A stretch of DNA of 64,000 nucleotides, taken from Chryseobacterium sp. Its GTDB lineage: Bacteria > Bacteroidota > Bacteroidia > Flavobacteriales > Weeksellaceae. The stretch spans positions 62,001 to 126,000 of the forward strand of contig NZ_JARBTK010000007.1 in assembly GCF_029240215.1 (NCBI RefSeq), given 5' to 3'. Positions 26,395 through 35,621 of this stretch are shown piece by piece (position 1 is the first letter of the stretch; each line of letters starts with the position of its first letter). The notes under the pieces were generated by a model. That model worked only from the letters and a program-made list of their open reading frames with translations. It was not told where the DNA came from and did not search any database. A program made the position numbers and the translations under genes.

Positions 26395-26958
26395 TTAAAC
26401 TTTCAAAACTCCACGAAAAGCTCTTGCTGCATAATAAGAATTGGCTCCGTTGTGATATAGAAAAACAGTATCATACCTTCTGTCACAAAATAATGCGCCT
26501 CCTAAAACTCTGATTTCTTTTGGAGTTTTGATCCAGCTTGATGTTTTGAGATCAAATTTTCCTAAAGTCTGCAAAAATCGATATTGGGTTTCATCAAGAA
26601 TTTCTACGCCCATTTTTGCTGCGACTGTAAGTACATCATTTTGTGGTTTGTTGTCTTTTCTGGAATCTAAAGCTTCACGGTCATAGCAAAAACTTCTTCT
26701 GTCTTTCGGGCTTTCTGCCGAACAGTCAAAAAATACATATTCATCAGATTTTTGATCATAGTCAACAACATCGGGTTCACCGCCTGAGATTTCCATTTCA
26801 TTGAGTGACCAAAGTTTTGAAGGGTTTGCTTTTAATTTTTCTTCTATTTTAGCCCATTTCAAATCGTTGTGACGAGTTTTGTTTTTTTCAAAACGCTGCT
26901 GAAGAACATCAAGTAATTCTGTCGTTTCTCTTTCTGATAATTGTTTTTTTGTTGACAT
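26395..26958 (-). CDS. DUF4256 family protein
   Basis: A 187-residue cytoplasmic protein of the DUF4256 type. The marks are SLNEMEISGGEPDVVDYD, FFDCSAESPKDRRSFCYDRE and the C-terminal GALFCDRRYDTVFLYHNGAN. The conserved Cys, Asp and Glu residues hint at an enzyme, but no reaction is known. It is followed on the same strand by the palindromic repeat, and preceded by a lipoprotein gene 20 bp upstream. Confidence 0.8.
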   Translation of the reverse strand: MSTKKQLSERETTELLDVLQQRFEKNKTRHNDLKWAKIEEKLKANPSKLWSLNEMEISGGEPDVVDYDQKSDEYVFFDCSAESPKDRRSFCYDREALDSRKDNKPQNDVLTVAAKMGVEILDETQYRFLQTLGKFDLKTSSWIKTPKEIRVLGGALFCDRRYDTVFLYHNGANSYYAARAFRGVLKV

Positions 26959-26978
26959 TGATGAGTGTTTTTTTAATT

Positions 26979-27689
26979 TTAAGGAAAATAGTTCAGCATG
27001 TTGTTGGGAAGATCATATTCGTAAATCTTGTCATTTTCAGGATCGATGTAAAGCCATTGAAAAGTGTTGATTTTATGTTCAGACTCTGCGTAAAATCCTA
27101 AAACATAGTAATCTTTATTTTCTCTGTTTCGCTTTTCTACGGAATATCCAAGATCTTCTTTATTCTTGATCGTTAATTTGATTAAATCTTTCTTAGAATT
27201 GGCGACATAATATTCTGCAAGTTGATAGAGATGATCGCGGTAACTCTCTGACAATTGATCTTCTTTCGAGAAATGATATTTTATTTCTTTGCCATATTCT
27301 TTTCTGAATTTTGAAACATTTCCGTTTTTGATTTTTTTAGCAGAGACTATCCATTCTGCATTTTGCGGCGTTTCTCCGTCTCCCGCTATATAAATAGAAT
27401 CATTTTTCCATTCGATCGCAATAATATCGCCTCTCAGAAAACTTCTGTCATTATTTTTATCGTTGACAAATGTGATTTCTTCTTTTCCTTTTTTTCCGTT
27501 CAGTTGAGAATAATCAAAATCATCATTATACGAAACAAATTCAATCGTATCGTGTTTTATGGAATCTCTTTTAGCAACAATTTGCTTAACGATTTCTGTT
27601 TCCGGCTCATCTGTGGATTGATTTTTAGGTTCAGTCGGTGTGCAGGACGAACAAAAACTTAAAAATAAAAGCACAACAATCACTCGCAT
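26979..27689 (-). CDS. Hypothetical lipoprotein
   Basis: A 236-residue protein with a short signal sequence and lipobox FCSSC at about residues 12-16. The mature region has NDRSFLRGDIIAIEWKNDSI and YVLGFYAESEHKINTFQWLY, suggesting a beta-rich periplasmic domain. I do not recognise the family. It probably shares a transcript with the DUF4256 gene. Confidence 0.6.
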   Translation of the reverse strand: MRVIVVLLFLSFCSSCTPTEPKNQSTDEPETEIVKQIVAKRDSIKHDTIEFVSYNDDFDYSQLNGKKGKEEITFVNDKNNDRSFLRGDIIAIEWKNDSIYIAGDGETPQNAEWIVSAKKIKNGNVSKFRKEYGKEIKYHFSKEDQLSESYRDHLYQLAEYYVANSKKDLIKLTIKNKEDLGYSVEKRNRENKDYYVLGFYAESEHKINTFQWLYIDPENDKIYEYDLPNNMLNYFP

Positions 27690-27933
27690 ATTTTTTTATT
27701 TGAAATTTAAAAATAGTAAAATTTAATGAAATCAAACAGAGTGATTCAACCTTCTGTATCACCTGAATTTCCGCAAGATTTAGGAAATTTTAATAACCGG
27801 AATGAGTTGTGTTTTCATATTTGAATATGAATTGATCCAAATTAAATGTAAGAAATATATTTAATTAACGTTTAAAATAAATTACTATTATAGATTTAAT
27901 ATAAACAAAATAGGCAGGTCTTATTTTTTGAAT

Positions 27934-27949
27934 CCTTACATTTGTAAGG
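27934..27949 (+). promoter_or_regulatory. Palindrome overlapping a -7 box before the M16 gene
   Basis: CCTTACATTTGTAAGG has perfect 7-bp arms. The -7-like box TACATTTG (27937-27944) lies inside it, 27 bp before the ATG. It could be an operator or a chance palindrome in a promoter. Confidence 0.4.
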
Positions 27950-27970
27950 CATTCGGATTTTATTAAAAGA

Positions 27971-30856
27971 ATGATAATGAATTTATATATGATTGATAGA
28001 AGATACAAGGAAACAATTCATACCGATACAAACAACTACCAATACACCACAGTCACCCACGACGAAAATAAAGTCAGAATTTACACCTTGAAAAACGGAT
28101 TGAAAGTTTTTCTGGCACAGAATTTTGACGCTCCGAGAATCCAGACATATATTCCTGTAAGAACGGGAAGCAATAATGATCCTTCTGATAATACAGGTTT
28201 GGCGCATTATCTTGAACACATGATGTTCAAAGGAACGTCTAAGATCGGAACACAAAATTGGGAGAAAGAAAAAGTTTTGATTGAGCAGATCTCAGATTTG
28301 TACGAGCAGCATAAGGCCGAACAAGATCCTGAAAAGAAGAAAGAGATTTATAAAAAAATCGATGAAGTTTCTCAGGAAGCCAGTCAGTTTGCGATTGCCA
28401 ATGAATATGATAAGATCATCTCGTCTCTTGGTGCGAGTGGAACTAATGCCCATACCTGGTTTGACGAAACGGTTTACAAAAATAATATCCCGAATAACGA
28501 ACTCGAAAAATGGCTGAAAGTCGAGAAAGAAAGATTTTCAGAAATGGTTTTGCGACTTTTTCATACAGAATTAGAATCGGTTTATGAAGAATTCAACCGT
28601 GCACAGGACAACGATTCACGTTTGGTAAACGATGCTTTGATGGAAGCCCTTTTTCCTACACATCCGAACGGTCAGCAAACGACTTTAGGCAAGCCGGAAC
28701 ACCTCAAAAATCCTTCAATGAAGGCGATTCATAAATATTTTGATGAATATTATGTTCCGAATAATTATGCGATGGTTTTGGTGGGTGATTTAGATTTTGA
28801 AGAAACTGTAAAGCTTGTAGATCAGTATTTTGGAGCAATTCCATATAAAGAATTACCAAAAAAAGAATCAATCGTTGAACAGCCGATGACTGAAATTGTT
28901 GAAAGAACAGTGTACAGTCCCACTACGCCGAGAGTTCAGTTAGCTTGGAGAACTGACAGTTATGGCACAAAAGAAGCAATGCTTGCAGATGTTATTGCCA
29001 ATATTTTAAGCAACAGAGGTGAAGCAGGATTGTTAGATTTAAATATCAATCAGACGCAGAGAATGCTTTGGGCACAAGCTTATTCTTTAGGTTTAAAAAA
29101 TTACGGATTTTTTTCAATAGTTGCCATCCCTAAAGAAAACCAAACGTTATCGGAAGCTGTTGAAATGGTTTTGGAGCAGATCAAATTGGTGAAAAAAGGA
29201 GAGTTTCCGGATTGGATGCTTCCTGCGATTATCAACGATTTTAAGATTCAAAGAATGAAAGGGCTAGAAACTGCCGGAGGTTTAGCAAACAATCTTTATG
29301 ACACCTACATTAAAGGCAGAACCTGGGAACAGGAACTGAATGAGATGGATGAATATGCCGAAATCACAAGAGAAGAAGTAATCACTTTTGCAAATGATTT
29401 CTTCAAAGATAATTATGTAATCATCAACAAAGAAAAAGGTGTTAACGATAAATTATTGAGAGTTGATAATCCCGGAATTACTGCAATAAAAATCAATCGT
29501 GATGCGCAATCTGAATTTTTAAAGGAAATCGTAAATGAAAAAACAGAAGATATTCAGCCGGAATTTATTGATTATCAGAAAGAAATAACAACAGATGTTG
29601 TTAAAGATAAAAAGATAAGTTTCGTTAAAAATAAATACAATGAAATTGCACAGGTTCATTTCATTTTTCCGTTCGGAAGTGATAACGACCGCGAATTGGG
29701 GATTTCTACACAAATTTTACAATATCTCGGAACCGACAGATTTTCACCTGAAGATCTGAAAAAAGAGTTTTTTAAAATTGGAATTACCAACGATTTTAAA
29801 ACGACTTCAGATCAGCTACAGATCTCGTTGAGCGGGCTGGAAGAAAATATGGAGAAAGGCATCGAACTGCTTCAGCACTGGATGAAAAACGTGCAGCCTG
29901 ATCAGGAAATTTACAATCAGTTTGTAGAAACGATTCTGGAAAATCGTGAAGCCGTAAAGAAAGATAAAAACCGCATCATGAATGCTTTGACGAATTATAC
30001 GAAGTTCGGGAAAGGCTCGAGATTTTTAGATTTTCTTTCGAAAGATGACCTTCAGAATGCAAAAGTAGAAGAGTTTACAGAGCGTATCAGAAATTTATTT
30101 AAATTCCAATATCAGATATTTTTCTACGGAAAAGATTTTGAGAAATTTAAACAGGAAATTGAAAATTTCATTGAAACTCAAAGCCGTACAATTGCTGATC
30201 CGAAAATATATCCAGAACCGGAAACCGTAGGAAATGTCTATTTCACCAACTACGATATGGTACAGATGGAGATGAGTAAGATAGGAAAGGGACATAATGT
30301 GAACACGGAAAATTTTGGTAAAATCAATGTTTTTAATGAATATTTCGGGCGCGGTCTGTCATCGATTGTCTTTCAGGAAATCCGTGAGAGCAAAAGTTTG
30401 GCATATTCAGCATACGTTTCTTACTCGCCCAGTGCAGAAATCGGACATCCCGATTACATCACAACTTACATCGGAACTCAACCGGATAAATTGCAGATCG
30501 CCGTTGATACGATGACAGAACTGATGGATGAACTTCCTGAAGTGACCACTCAGTTTGAAAATGCGAAAAATGCCGCATTAAAGCAGATTGCTTCAACAAG
30601 AATTACCAGAACGAATATATTTTTTAATACTTTAAGACTGCAAAAACTGGGAATTACCCACGATTTCAGGAAAGATATTTACGGTCAGATTGAAAGTTTG
30701 AATTTTGAGGAAATCAGACAGTTTTATCAGACAGAAATAAAATCAATCCAATTCAATACAGCGATTATCGGAAAAAAAGAAAACCTGAATCTGGAAGCTG
30801 TTGAACAAATGGGAAGCTTCAAAGAAGTTGATCTGGAAGAGATTTTTGGGTATTAA
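27971..30856 (+). CDS. M16 family metallopeptidase (insulinase-like)
   Basis: A 961-residue protein with the inverted zinc motif HYLEH at residues 79-83 and the downstream glutamate in the SVYEEFNRAQD helix. The second half is a non-catalytic M16 repeat (about 520-961) with the RGLSSIVFQEIRESKSLAYS segment, so one chain forms the whole clam-shell chamber. No signal peptide is evident, which suggests cytoplasmic action on small peptides, unlike secreted pitrilysins. Alternative ATGs exist at codons 3 and 7. Confidence 0.9.
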   Translation: MIMNLYMIDRRYKETIHTDTNNYQYTTVTHDENKVRIYTLKNGLKVFLAQNFDAPRIQTYIPVRTGSNNDPSDNTGLAHYLEHMMFKGTSKIGTQNWEKEKVLIEQISDLYEQHKAEQDPEKKKEIYKKIDEVSQEASQFAIANEYDKIISSLGASGTNAHTWFDETVYKNNIPNNELEKWLKVEKERFSEMVLRLFHTELESVYEEFNRAQDNDSRLVNDALMEALFPTHPNGQQTTLGKPEHLKNPSMKAIHKYFDEYYVPNNYAMVLVGDLDFEETVKLVDQYFGAIPYKELPKKESIVEQPMTEIVERTVYSPTTPRVQLAWRTDSYGTKEAMLADVIANILSNRGEAGLLDLNINQTQRMLWAQAYSLGLKNYGFFSIVAIPKENQTLSEAVEMVLEQIKLVKKGEFPDWMLPAIINDFKIQRMKGLETAGGLANNLYDTYIKGRTWEQELNEMDEYAEITREEVITFANDFFKDNYVIINKEKGVNDKLLRVDNPGITAIKINRDAQSEFLKEIVNEKTEDIQPEFIDYQKEITTDVVKDKKISFVKNKYNEIAQVHFIFPFGSDNDRELGISTQILQYLGTDRFSPEDLKKEFFKIGITNDFKTTSDQLQISLSGLEENMEKGIELLQHWMKNVQPDQEIYNQFVETILENREAVKKDKNRIMNALTNYTKFGKGSRFLDFLSKDDLQNAKVEEFTERIRNLFKFQYQIFFYGKDFEKFKQEIENFIETQSRTIADPKIYPEPETVGNVYFTNYDMVQMEMSKIGKGHNVNTENFGKINVFNEYFGRGLSSIVFQEIRESKSLAYSAYVSYSPSAEIGHPDYITTYIGTQPDKLQIAVDTMTELMDELPEVTTQFENAKNAALKQIASTRITRTNIFFNTLRLQKLGITHDFRKDIYGQIESLNFEEIRQFYQTEIKSIQFNTAIIGKKENLNLEAVEQMGSFKEVDLEEIFGY

Positions 30857-30892
30857 CTCATGTTAAATTCTTCTTGTATAAAGATCGATTTG

Positions 30893-31035
30893 TTTAGATT
30901 CCTACGGAATGACAATGTGGATGATATTGTTAGCATTTATTCATTTTTTAAACTGTTTGTCATTCCGAAGGAATCTCGATTCTTTTGTTATTTATCGATG
31001 TTTAGATTCCTGTGGAATGACAAACAGTTTAAAAA
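30893..31035. repeat. Palindromic dispersed repeat, family B copy 4 with an extra half
   Basis: The full element is at 30956-31025. Its arms extend outward to a stem of AAACTGTTTGTCATTCC with its complement (to about 31030). A lone right arm, AGATTCCTACGGAATGACAA, lies at 30897-30916. It sits between convergent genes and may serve as a two-way terminator. Confidence 0.75.
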
Positions 31036-31077
31036 AAATATTCTGAATATTAAAATTAATGATCAGCTTAGTTATGA

Positions 31078-32157
31078 TTAAGTCATAAGACAATCCCCAT
31101 CACCATCCTGAAAATCAGGATTGAAATTTTTCGGAAGATGATCTAAAAATTCCTGATGAAACATATATCTTCTTTCGATTTTTCGTTGATGGATATTCGG
31201 AAAAGACATATTTGAATTAATCTTTTCGTTCAGTTCTTTTTGATAGCTCGTCATCATTTTTACCCTATGTTCGACGATGAAATAGCTTAAAAAATCAATG
31301 AATTGGGTCAGGTCAGAATTTGTAAATAAGTAAGGGATTTTCAGATGACCATCTCTTAACATCAAAAGCGAGCAGGTAATCAGATTATTGTTATCACAAT
31401 AAACCTTCACCCAAAAGTATCTGAAACTTTGAGAATAACTTGAAAATAAATATTTCTTATCTTCCGTTTCACCTTCCAGAATCCAAGGGTTTTCAATTGC
31501 CAGATTGATTTCGTCCGCATTCCGGTTACTTTTAAATGTTGTAATGAAATCTGCACTTTCAGCGTCTGGTTTATCAAGAATTTCAAAAGGAAAACTCGGC
31601 TGCTTTACATAACTGTTTTTGATAGAAATGAAAAAGTTGCCAACAGAATCAGCAATTTTAAAAACGGGTTTGAAAGGTTTTGTTTTTTCTTTTTTTGATG
31701 GAATAATAGTTTCCAGATCTGCTCTGAAATAATATCTCTTTCCGTGCTTAGGTTTGATGTATTTAAAAACACCGATTTTTCGGTATAAACTTTCAGCTTC
31801 TTTTGTAAATTCCGTTATAGCGATATTTCCCTGATATTCTTCAAAGGCTTTATTTAGGAGAGTTTGGGCAATTCTCTTTCCACGAAACTGATTGCTGATA
31901 AAAAGTGTGCTTAACCATGCATAATTAAATGGTTTACCATCAATGGTAAACTCATCGGGAAGACAACCTATATATCCCGCCAACTGATCATCATCGAATG
32001 CTAAAATCAATAAAGTCTGATCATCATTTGCTTTGGGATTTGTGATGTGTGACTTTGCCCGATGCGCAGTAATAGGAAGAAAATCATAGTTTTGAAATTC
32101 TCCGGATGATACAAAATTGTCAAGCTGTTTTTTATTTAAGGTTTTTAAATGAATCAT
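31078..32157 (-). CDS. GNAT family N-acetyltransferase
   Basis: A 359-residue protein with an N-terminal GNAT domain (about residues 1-150): FNYAWLSTLFISNQFRGKRIAQTLL is the acetyl-CoA site and AESLYRKIGVFKYIKP the closing strand. The remaining 200 residues are unassigned. Its start overlaps the stop of the upstream deacetylase gene by 4 bp, so the two are translationally coupled. The pair may modify a surface glycan or aminosugar; this is inference. Confidence 0.8.
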   Translation of the reverse strand: MIHLKTLNKKQLDNFVSSGEFQNYDFLPITAHRAKSHITNPKANDDQTLLILAFDDDQLAGYIGCLPDEFTIDGKPFNYAWLSTLFISNQFRGKRIAQTLLNKAFEEYQGNIAITEFTKEAESLYRKIGVFKYIKPKHGKRYYFRADLETIIPSKKEKTKPFKPVFKIADSVGNFFISIKNSYVKQPSFPFEILDKPDAESADFITTFKSNRNADEINLAIENPWILEGETEDKKYLFSSYSQSFRYFWVKVYCDNNNLITCSLLMLRDGHLKIPYLFTNSDLTQFIDFLSYFIVEHRVKMMTSYQKELNEKINSNMSFPNIHQRKIERRYMFHQEFLDHLPKNFNPDFQDGDGDCLMT

Positions 32158-33143
32158 TTCCGGGTAATTATATTTTTATTCAAAAGCTTTTTAAATTTAT
32201 AGTAGGCAATTTCTTTCTTTAAAGTTTGAGAAGCATTTTCTCCGGTTTCCATGGGGATTCTCTGAAGGTTTTTATCGATGCTGTCTATTTTAATTCCTGC
32301 ACATCCAAAACTGTATGAAAGCTGTTCATTTTTAAACAAATTTTCAAAAAAATCTTTTCGCACACCAAAATCGGTAAAAGGAAATGCAAAACAGTCATCT
32401 GAAAAACTGTTTTCTTTGGTATAATTTAAACTTTTTATCGTGTTTTCGAGCTGATCTTCAAGCGGTAATTCACAGTACAAAGGATGATCCCAACTGTGTG
32501 CTGAAATTCCGAAACCTTTTTCTGTGAGCGTTTTAAGCTGAGAAAAATCCAAATATGGTTTTTGTTTTTTTAGATATAAACTAAAATCAATCTCCAGTGT
32601 TTCAGCAATCTGATCAAGCCTGGTTTTATTTTTGTAATTAATTTTTAAAACTTCTTCAATGTTAATTTCAGTTTTTTTTGATTTAGAAGATTTGATTGTA
32701 TCAACAATTAAACTTGCTTTGCAACGGAACATCAGATCTTTATTGTCAATAAATGCAGGATTCACAAAGTTGATTGCATAAATTCCTTTTCTTTCCAAAA
32801 TAGGTGTTATGATGTCATAAAACTCTCTGAAACCATCGTCAAAAGTGAGTAAAGCTATTTTTTTCTTAGGCTTAAAATGTCCTTTAAAGAAATTTTTAAA
32901 TTCATCCCAATTCACAAATTGAAAATACCTTGAAAAGTAATCTAAATCGTTCTCAAATTGCTTTATATTTTTATACTTGATAATGTGATTGAGGTGCGGA
33001 ATATTTTCATCAGAAACACAGTGATAAACAGGCAAACAGTAATCTAAAGGAAATGATTTTTCAATATTTTCCTTTTCAAAAACGGCTAAAAAATCTATCA
33101 GTTTCTGTTTCATATGTAGATATTTACTGTTTTTTAGTGTCAT
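32154..33143 (-). CDS. Polysaccharide deacetylase (NodB-type) family protein
   Basis: A protein of about 330 residues with a NodB homology domain: the metal and catalytic Asp pair in ALLTFDDGFREFYD and the His motif SAHSWDHPLY. No signal peptide is seen, so it probably acts at the cytoplasmic face. Starts are possible at 33143 (MTLKNSK) or 33113 (MKQKLID). A TTG upstream also exists but is less likely. Coupled to a GNAT gene, it may process N-acetylated sugars. Confidence 0.82.
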   Translation of the reverse strand: MTLKNSKYLHMKQKLIDFLAVFEKENIEKSFPLDYCLPVYHCVSDENIPHLNHIIKYKNIKQFENDLDYFSRYFQFVNWDEFKNFFKGHFKPKKKIALLTFDDGFREFYDIITPILERKGIYAINFVNPAFIDNKDLMFRCKASLIVDTIKSSKSKKTEINIEEVLKINYKNKTRLDQIAETLEIDFSLYLKKQKPYLDFSQLKTLTEKGFGISAHSWDHPLYCELPLEDQLENTIKSLNYTKENSFSDDCFAFPFTDFGVRKDFFENLFKNEQLSYSFGCAGIKIDSIDKNLQRIPMETGENASQTLKKEIAYYKFKKLLNKNIITRK

Positions 33144-33210
33144 ATGGAATCGCCTATCTTCATACTTACTATATGTCAATATCAGTCATGGCGATTTCAT
33201 TAAAATAAAA

Positions 33211-33257
33211 AAGAATCTATCTAAATGGCTCAAAAATTGAGGTTTAAATAGATTCTT
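33211..33257 (-). terminator. Rho-independent terminator after the S46 peptidase gene
   Basis: AAGAATCTATTTAAACCTC pairs imperfectly with GCCATTTAGATAGATTCTT, followed on the minus strand by TTTTTTATTTT. Confidence 0.75.
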
Positions 33258-33275
33258 ATGATGTTTAAAACGAAA

Positions 33276-35417
33276 TTACTTCACAATTTTCATCTCATTG
33301 ATCAGCCATTTAGAATCGGCAAATTTATCAACGATGAAAAGAATATATTTCGTGTCAACCATTATGTTTCTGCTGAAACGAGGATCGTAATTGATGTCAC
33401 TCATCGTTCCTTCCCACTGTCTGTCGAAGTTTAATCCTACCAGATTTCCGTATGCATCTAAAGCCGGACTTCCGGAGTTTCCTCCCGTTGTATGGTTGGT
33501 TGCGGTAAATCCTACAGGAACGTCACCGCTTTTATCTTTGTAGTTTCCGAAATCTTTTTTGTCATAAAGGTCAATCAGTTTTTTTGGAACATCAAATTCA
33601 TAATCTCCCGGAACGTATTTTTCCATTACACCTGCCAAATGCGTTTGGTAATCATAAGTTACAGCATCTTTTGGTGTTGAACCTTTCACTTTTCCATACG
33701 TTACACGAAGAGTAGAATTGGCATCAGGAAAGAATTTTCTGTCTTTGTCGGTTGACATTTGCTGAGCTATATATTTCTTTTGTAAAGCATCAATTTTTGC
33801 CTGTAAAGAAGTAAACTGAGGATCGGCAGTTTTCATGTAAGTATCTTTAATGCTCATGAAAAGCTGATAAACAGGGTCTTTTTTTATGGTCTTGATTAAT
33901 TTGTCCTGATTGGAAAAAGCTTTATCAATATCTGTGCTTAAAGAAGCTCCGTTTACCGTTGATCTTCCTGTGATTGCTGAATTTTTAGAAATTTCCTCAA
34001 TTGCTGTGATGTTTTGCGCTTCGTTTTTATATTTCTCAAAACCGGCAGGTAAAAATTGCGGAGCCGTTTTATTTGCGTATAAAGCTAAAAGTTTGGCAGT
34101 TACTTTAGCATCCAGTTCTGCGCTGTAATCTTTATAGAAAGATGTCAGTTTATTTTTGAATGCTGTAGTTCCTTTTTCATCCATTCTTCCTGCTTCTACG
34201 GAAGTGATGTAGTTTGAATAAAGATTCGCAAGTGAGAATGTTTCGGCATTTCTTACAACTTCTGAGTAATAAGCATTATTTAAAGCATAAGGAGCCTGAT
34301 CCTGGTACAATTTATTCAGTTCGTCTAAAGTTGTTTTTATTTGAGGATTTTTTGAAACCAGAGAACCCTCATACATTACTTTTTTCTGTACTGCATTTGA
34401 TTTTTTAAGACCTTCAACCTCACCGATCCATTTTTTCCAGTAATTGGCAACTGAAGCAAATTTTGAAGCATATTTGATACGTGTGGCATCGTCGGCACGC
34501 ATTTTTTCATCTAAAGTTTTCAATGCAACGTCACGTACAGCGATTCTTGCAGGATCAATTTCTGTCATGATCTTTTCAACAGCGATTGCAGGAAGATATT
34601 CTGTCGTTCTTCCTGGAAAACCGAATACGAATGTAAAATCATTTTCAGCCTTATCTTTTATAGAAACCGGAAGATAATGCTTCGGAATGTATGGAACATT
34701 GTCTTTAGAATATTCTGCAGGTTTGTTGTTTCTGTCAGCGTAAATTCTGAACATAGAGAAATCTCCCGTATGTCTTGGCCAAACCCAATTGTCAGTATCA
34801 CTTCCGAATTTTCCGATGCTTTGCGGTGGTGCTCCTACCAAACGAACGTCTTTGTATGTTTCGATTACATAAGCATAAAATTTATTTCCGTAATACATTG
34901 ATTTCACAGAAATCGACTGATATGGTTCTGTTTTTTGCGAATTTTTGTAAATTTCAATATTGGTAGCAATCTTTTTCGAAAGTTCAGGTTCCTGAAGATT
35001 GTCTGTATTTTCTAAAATCTGATTGGTAACTTCTTTGATGTCAACGATAAAATCAACGGTCACTCCCGGATTTGGAAGTTCGGTTTCCATATTTTTTGCC
35101 CAGAAACCATTTGATAATAAATCATTTTGAACGGTAGAATGTGCCTGAATCTGACCGTAACCGCAGTGGTGATTGGTTAAAAGCAAACCTTTCGGCGAAA
35201 TAATTTCTGCAGTACATCCACCATTGAACTGTACTACAGCATCTTTTATACTTGGTTTTTGTGTGTTGAAGATATCTTTGGCAGAGATTTTCATTCCAAG
35301 GTCTTTCATTTCCTTTTCATTTAATTCTGTGGGAATCCACATTCCGCCATATTGCTGAGCTATTCCCAGTGAAAAACTAAAGAATGCTGAAGCAATTAAA
35401 ATATTACGTTTTATCAT
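33276..35417 (-). CDS. S46 family dipeptidyl-peptidase, DPP11 type
   Basis: A 713-residue exported serine peptidase. The signal peptide ends near residue 20 (LGIAQ). The catalytic His lies in TNHHCGYGQIQ (83-84) and the nucleophile is Ser648 in GGNSGSPAL. Arg666 in LNFDRQWEG, 18 residues after the serine, matches the Arg673 of Porphyromonas DPP11 that selects Asp/Glu at P1; DPP7 has Gly there. It should remove acidic dipeptides from peptides in the periplasm. It has its own terminator and is probably monocistronic. Confidence 0.93.
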   Translation of the reverse strand: MIKRNILIASAFFSFSLGIAQQYGGMWIPTELNEKEMKDLGMKISAKDIFNTQKPSIKDAVVQFNGGCTAEIISPKGLLLTNHHCGYGQIQAHSTVQNDLLSNGFWAKNMETELPNPGVTVDFIVDIKEVTNQILENTDNLQEPELSKKIATNIEIYKNSQKTEPYQSISVKSMYYGNKFYAYVIETYKDVRLVGAPPQSIGKFGSDTDNWVWPRHTGDFSMFRIYADRNNKPAEYSKDNVPYIPKHYLPVSIKDKAENDFTFVFGFPGRTTEYLPAIAVEKIMTEIDPARIAVRDVALKTLDEKMRADDATRIKYASKFASVANYWKKWIGEVEGLKKSNAVQKKVMYEGSLVSKNPQIKTTLDELNKLYQDQAPYALNNAYYSEVVRNAETFSLANLYSNYITSVEAGRMDEKGTTAFKNKLTSFYKDYSAELDAKVTAKLLALYANKTAPQFLPAGFEKYKNEAQNITAIEEISKNSAITGRSTVNGASLSTDIDKAFSNQDKLIKTIKKDPVYQLFMSIKDTYMKTADPQFTSLQAKIDALQKKYIAQQMSTDKDRKFFPDANSTLRVTYGKVKGSTPKDAVTYDYQTHLAGVMEKYVPGDYEFDVPKKLIDLYDKKDFGNYKDKSGDVPVGFTATNHTTGGNSGSPALDAYGNLVGLNFDRQWEGTMSDINYDPRFSRNIMVDTKYILFIVDKFADSKWLINEMKIVK

Positions 35418-35468
35418 TACAAAAAAATTTTGTCTAAAATACGGATTTAATTTTCTCTGAAAAAAGAA

Positions 35469-35498
35469 AACCCTTCCGAATTTTTATTCTGAAAGGGT
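35469..35498 (-). terminator. Rho-independent terminator
   Basis: AACCCTTTCAGAAT pairs with ATTCGGAAGGGTT across AAAA, then TTCTTTTTTC on the minus strand. It ends the Crp-like gene or the small transcript above. Confidence 0.75.
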
Positions 35499-35574
35499 TG
35501 GGAGTTTATATCTTTTAGATTATTAGTCTACCTTAATTTCTACAAATATTGTTTCACCATTTGTGTCTCTTAAG
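35469..35574 (-). ncRNA. Candidate small transcript with its own -7 box and terminator
   Basis: On the minus strand a -7-like TAATTTTG (35581-35588) is followed by about 106 nt. These contain a hairpin with ACAAAT/ATTTGT arms nested in CTTAA/TTAAG, and end at a terminator (AACCCTTTCAGAAT with its imperfect complement, then TTTTCTTTTTT, 35461-35498). No ORF of note starts inside. The terminator may simply end the Crp-like gene. An in-frame peptide (TNGETIFVEIKVD then stop) suggests the alternative of a decayed gene end. Confidence 0.35.
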
Positions 35575-35621
35575 TGGTAGCAAAATTAAACAATCTTTTT
35601 GCACGAAGAAATGAACCTATG

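Noticed and set aside
30860..31081. A 73-codon open frame downstream of the M16 gene
   Set aside because: It is made of family B repeat sequence and has no protein-like features.
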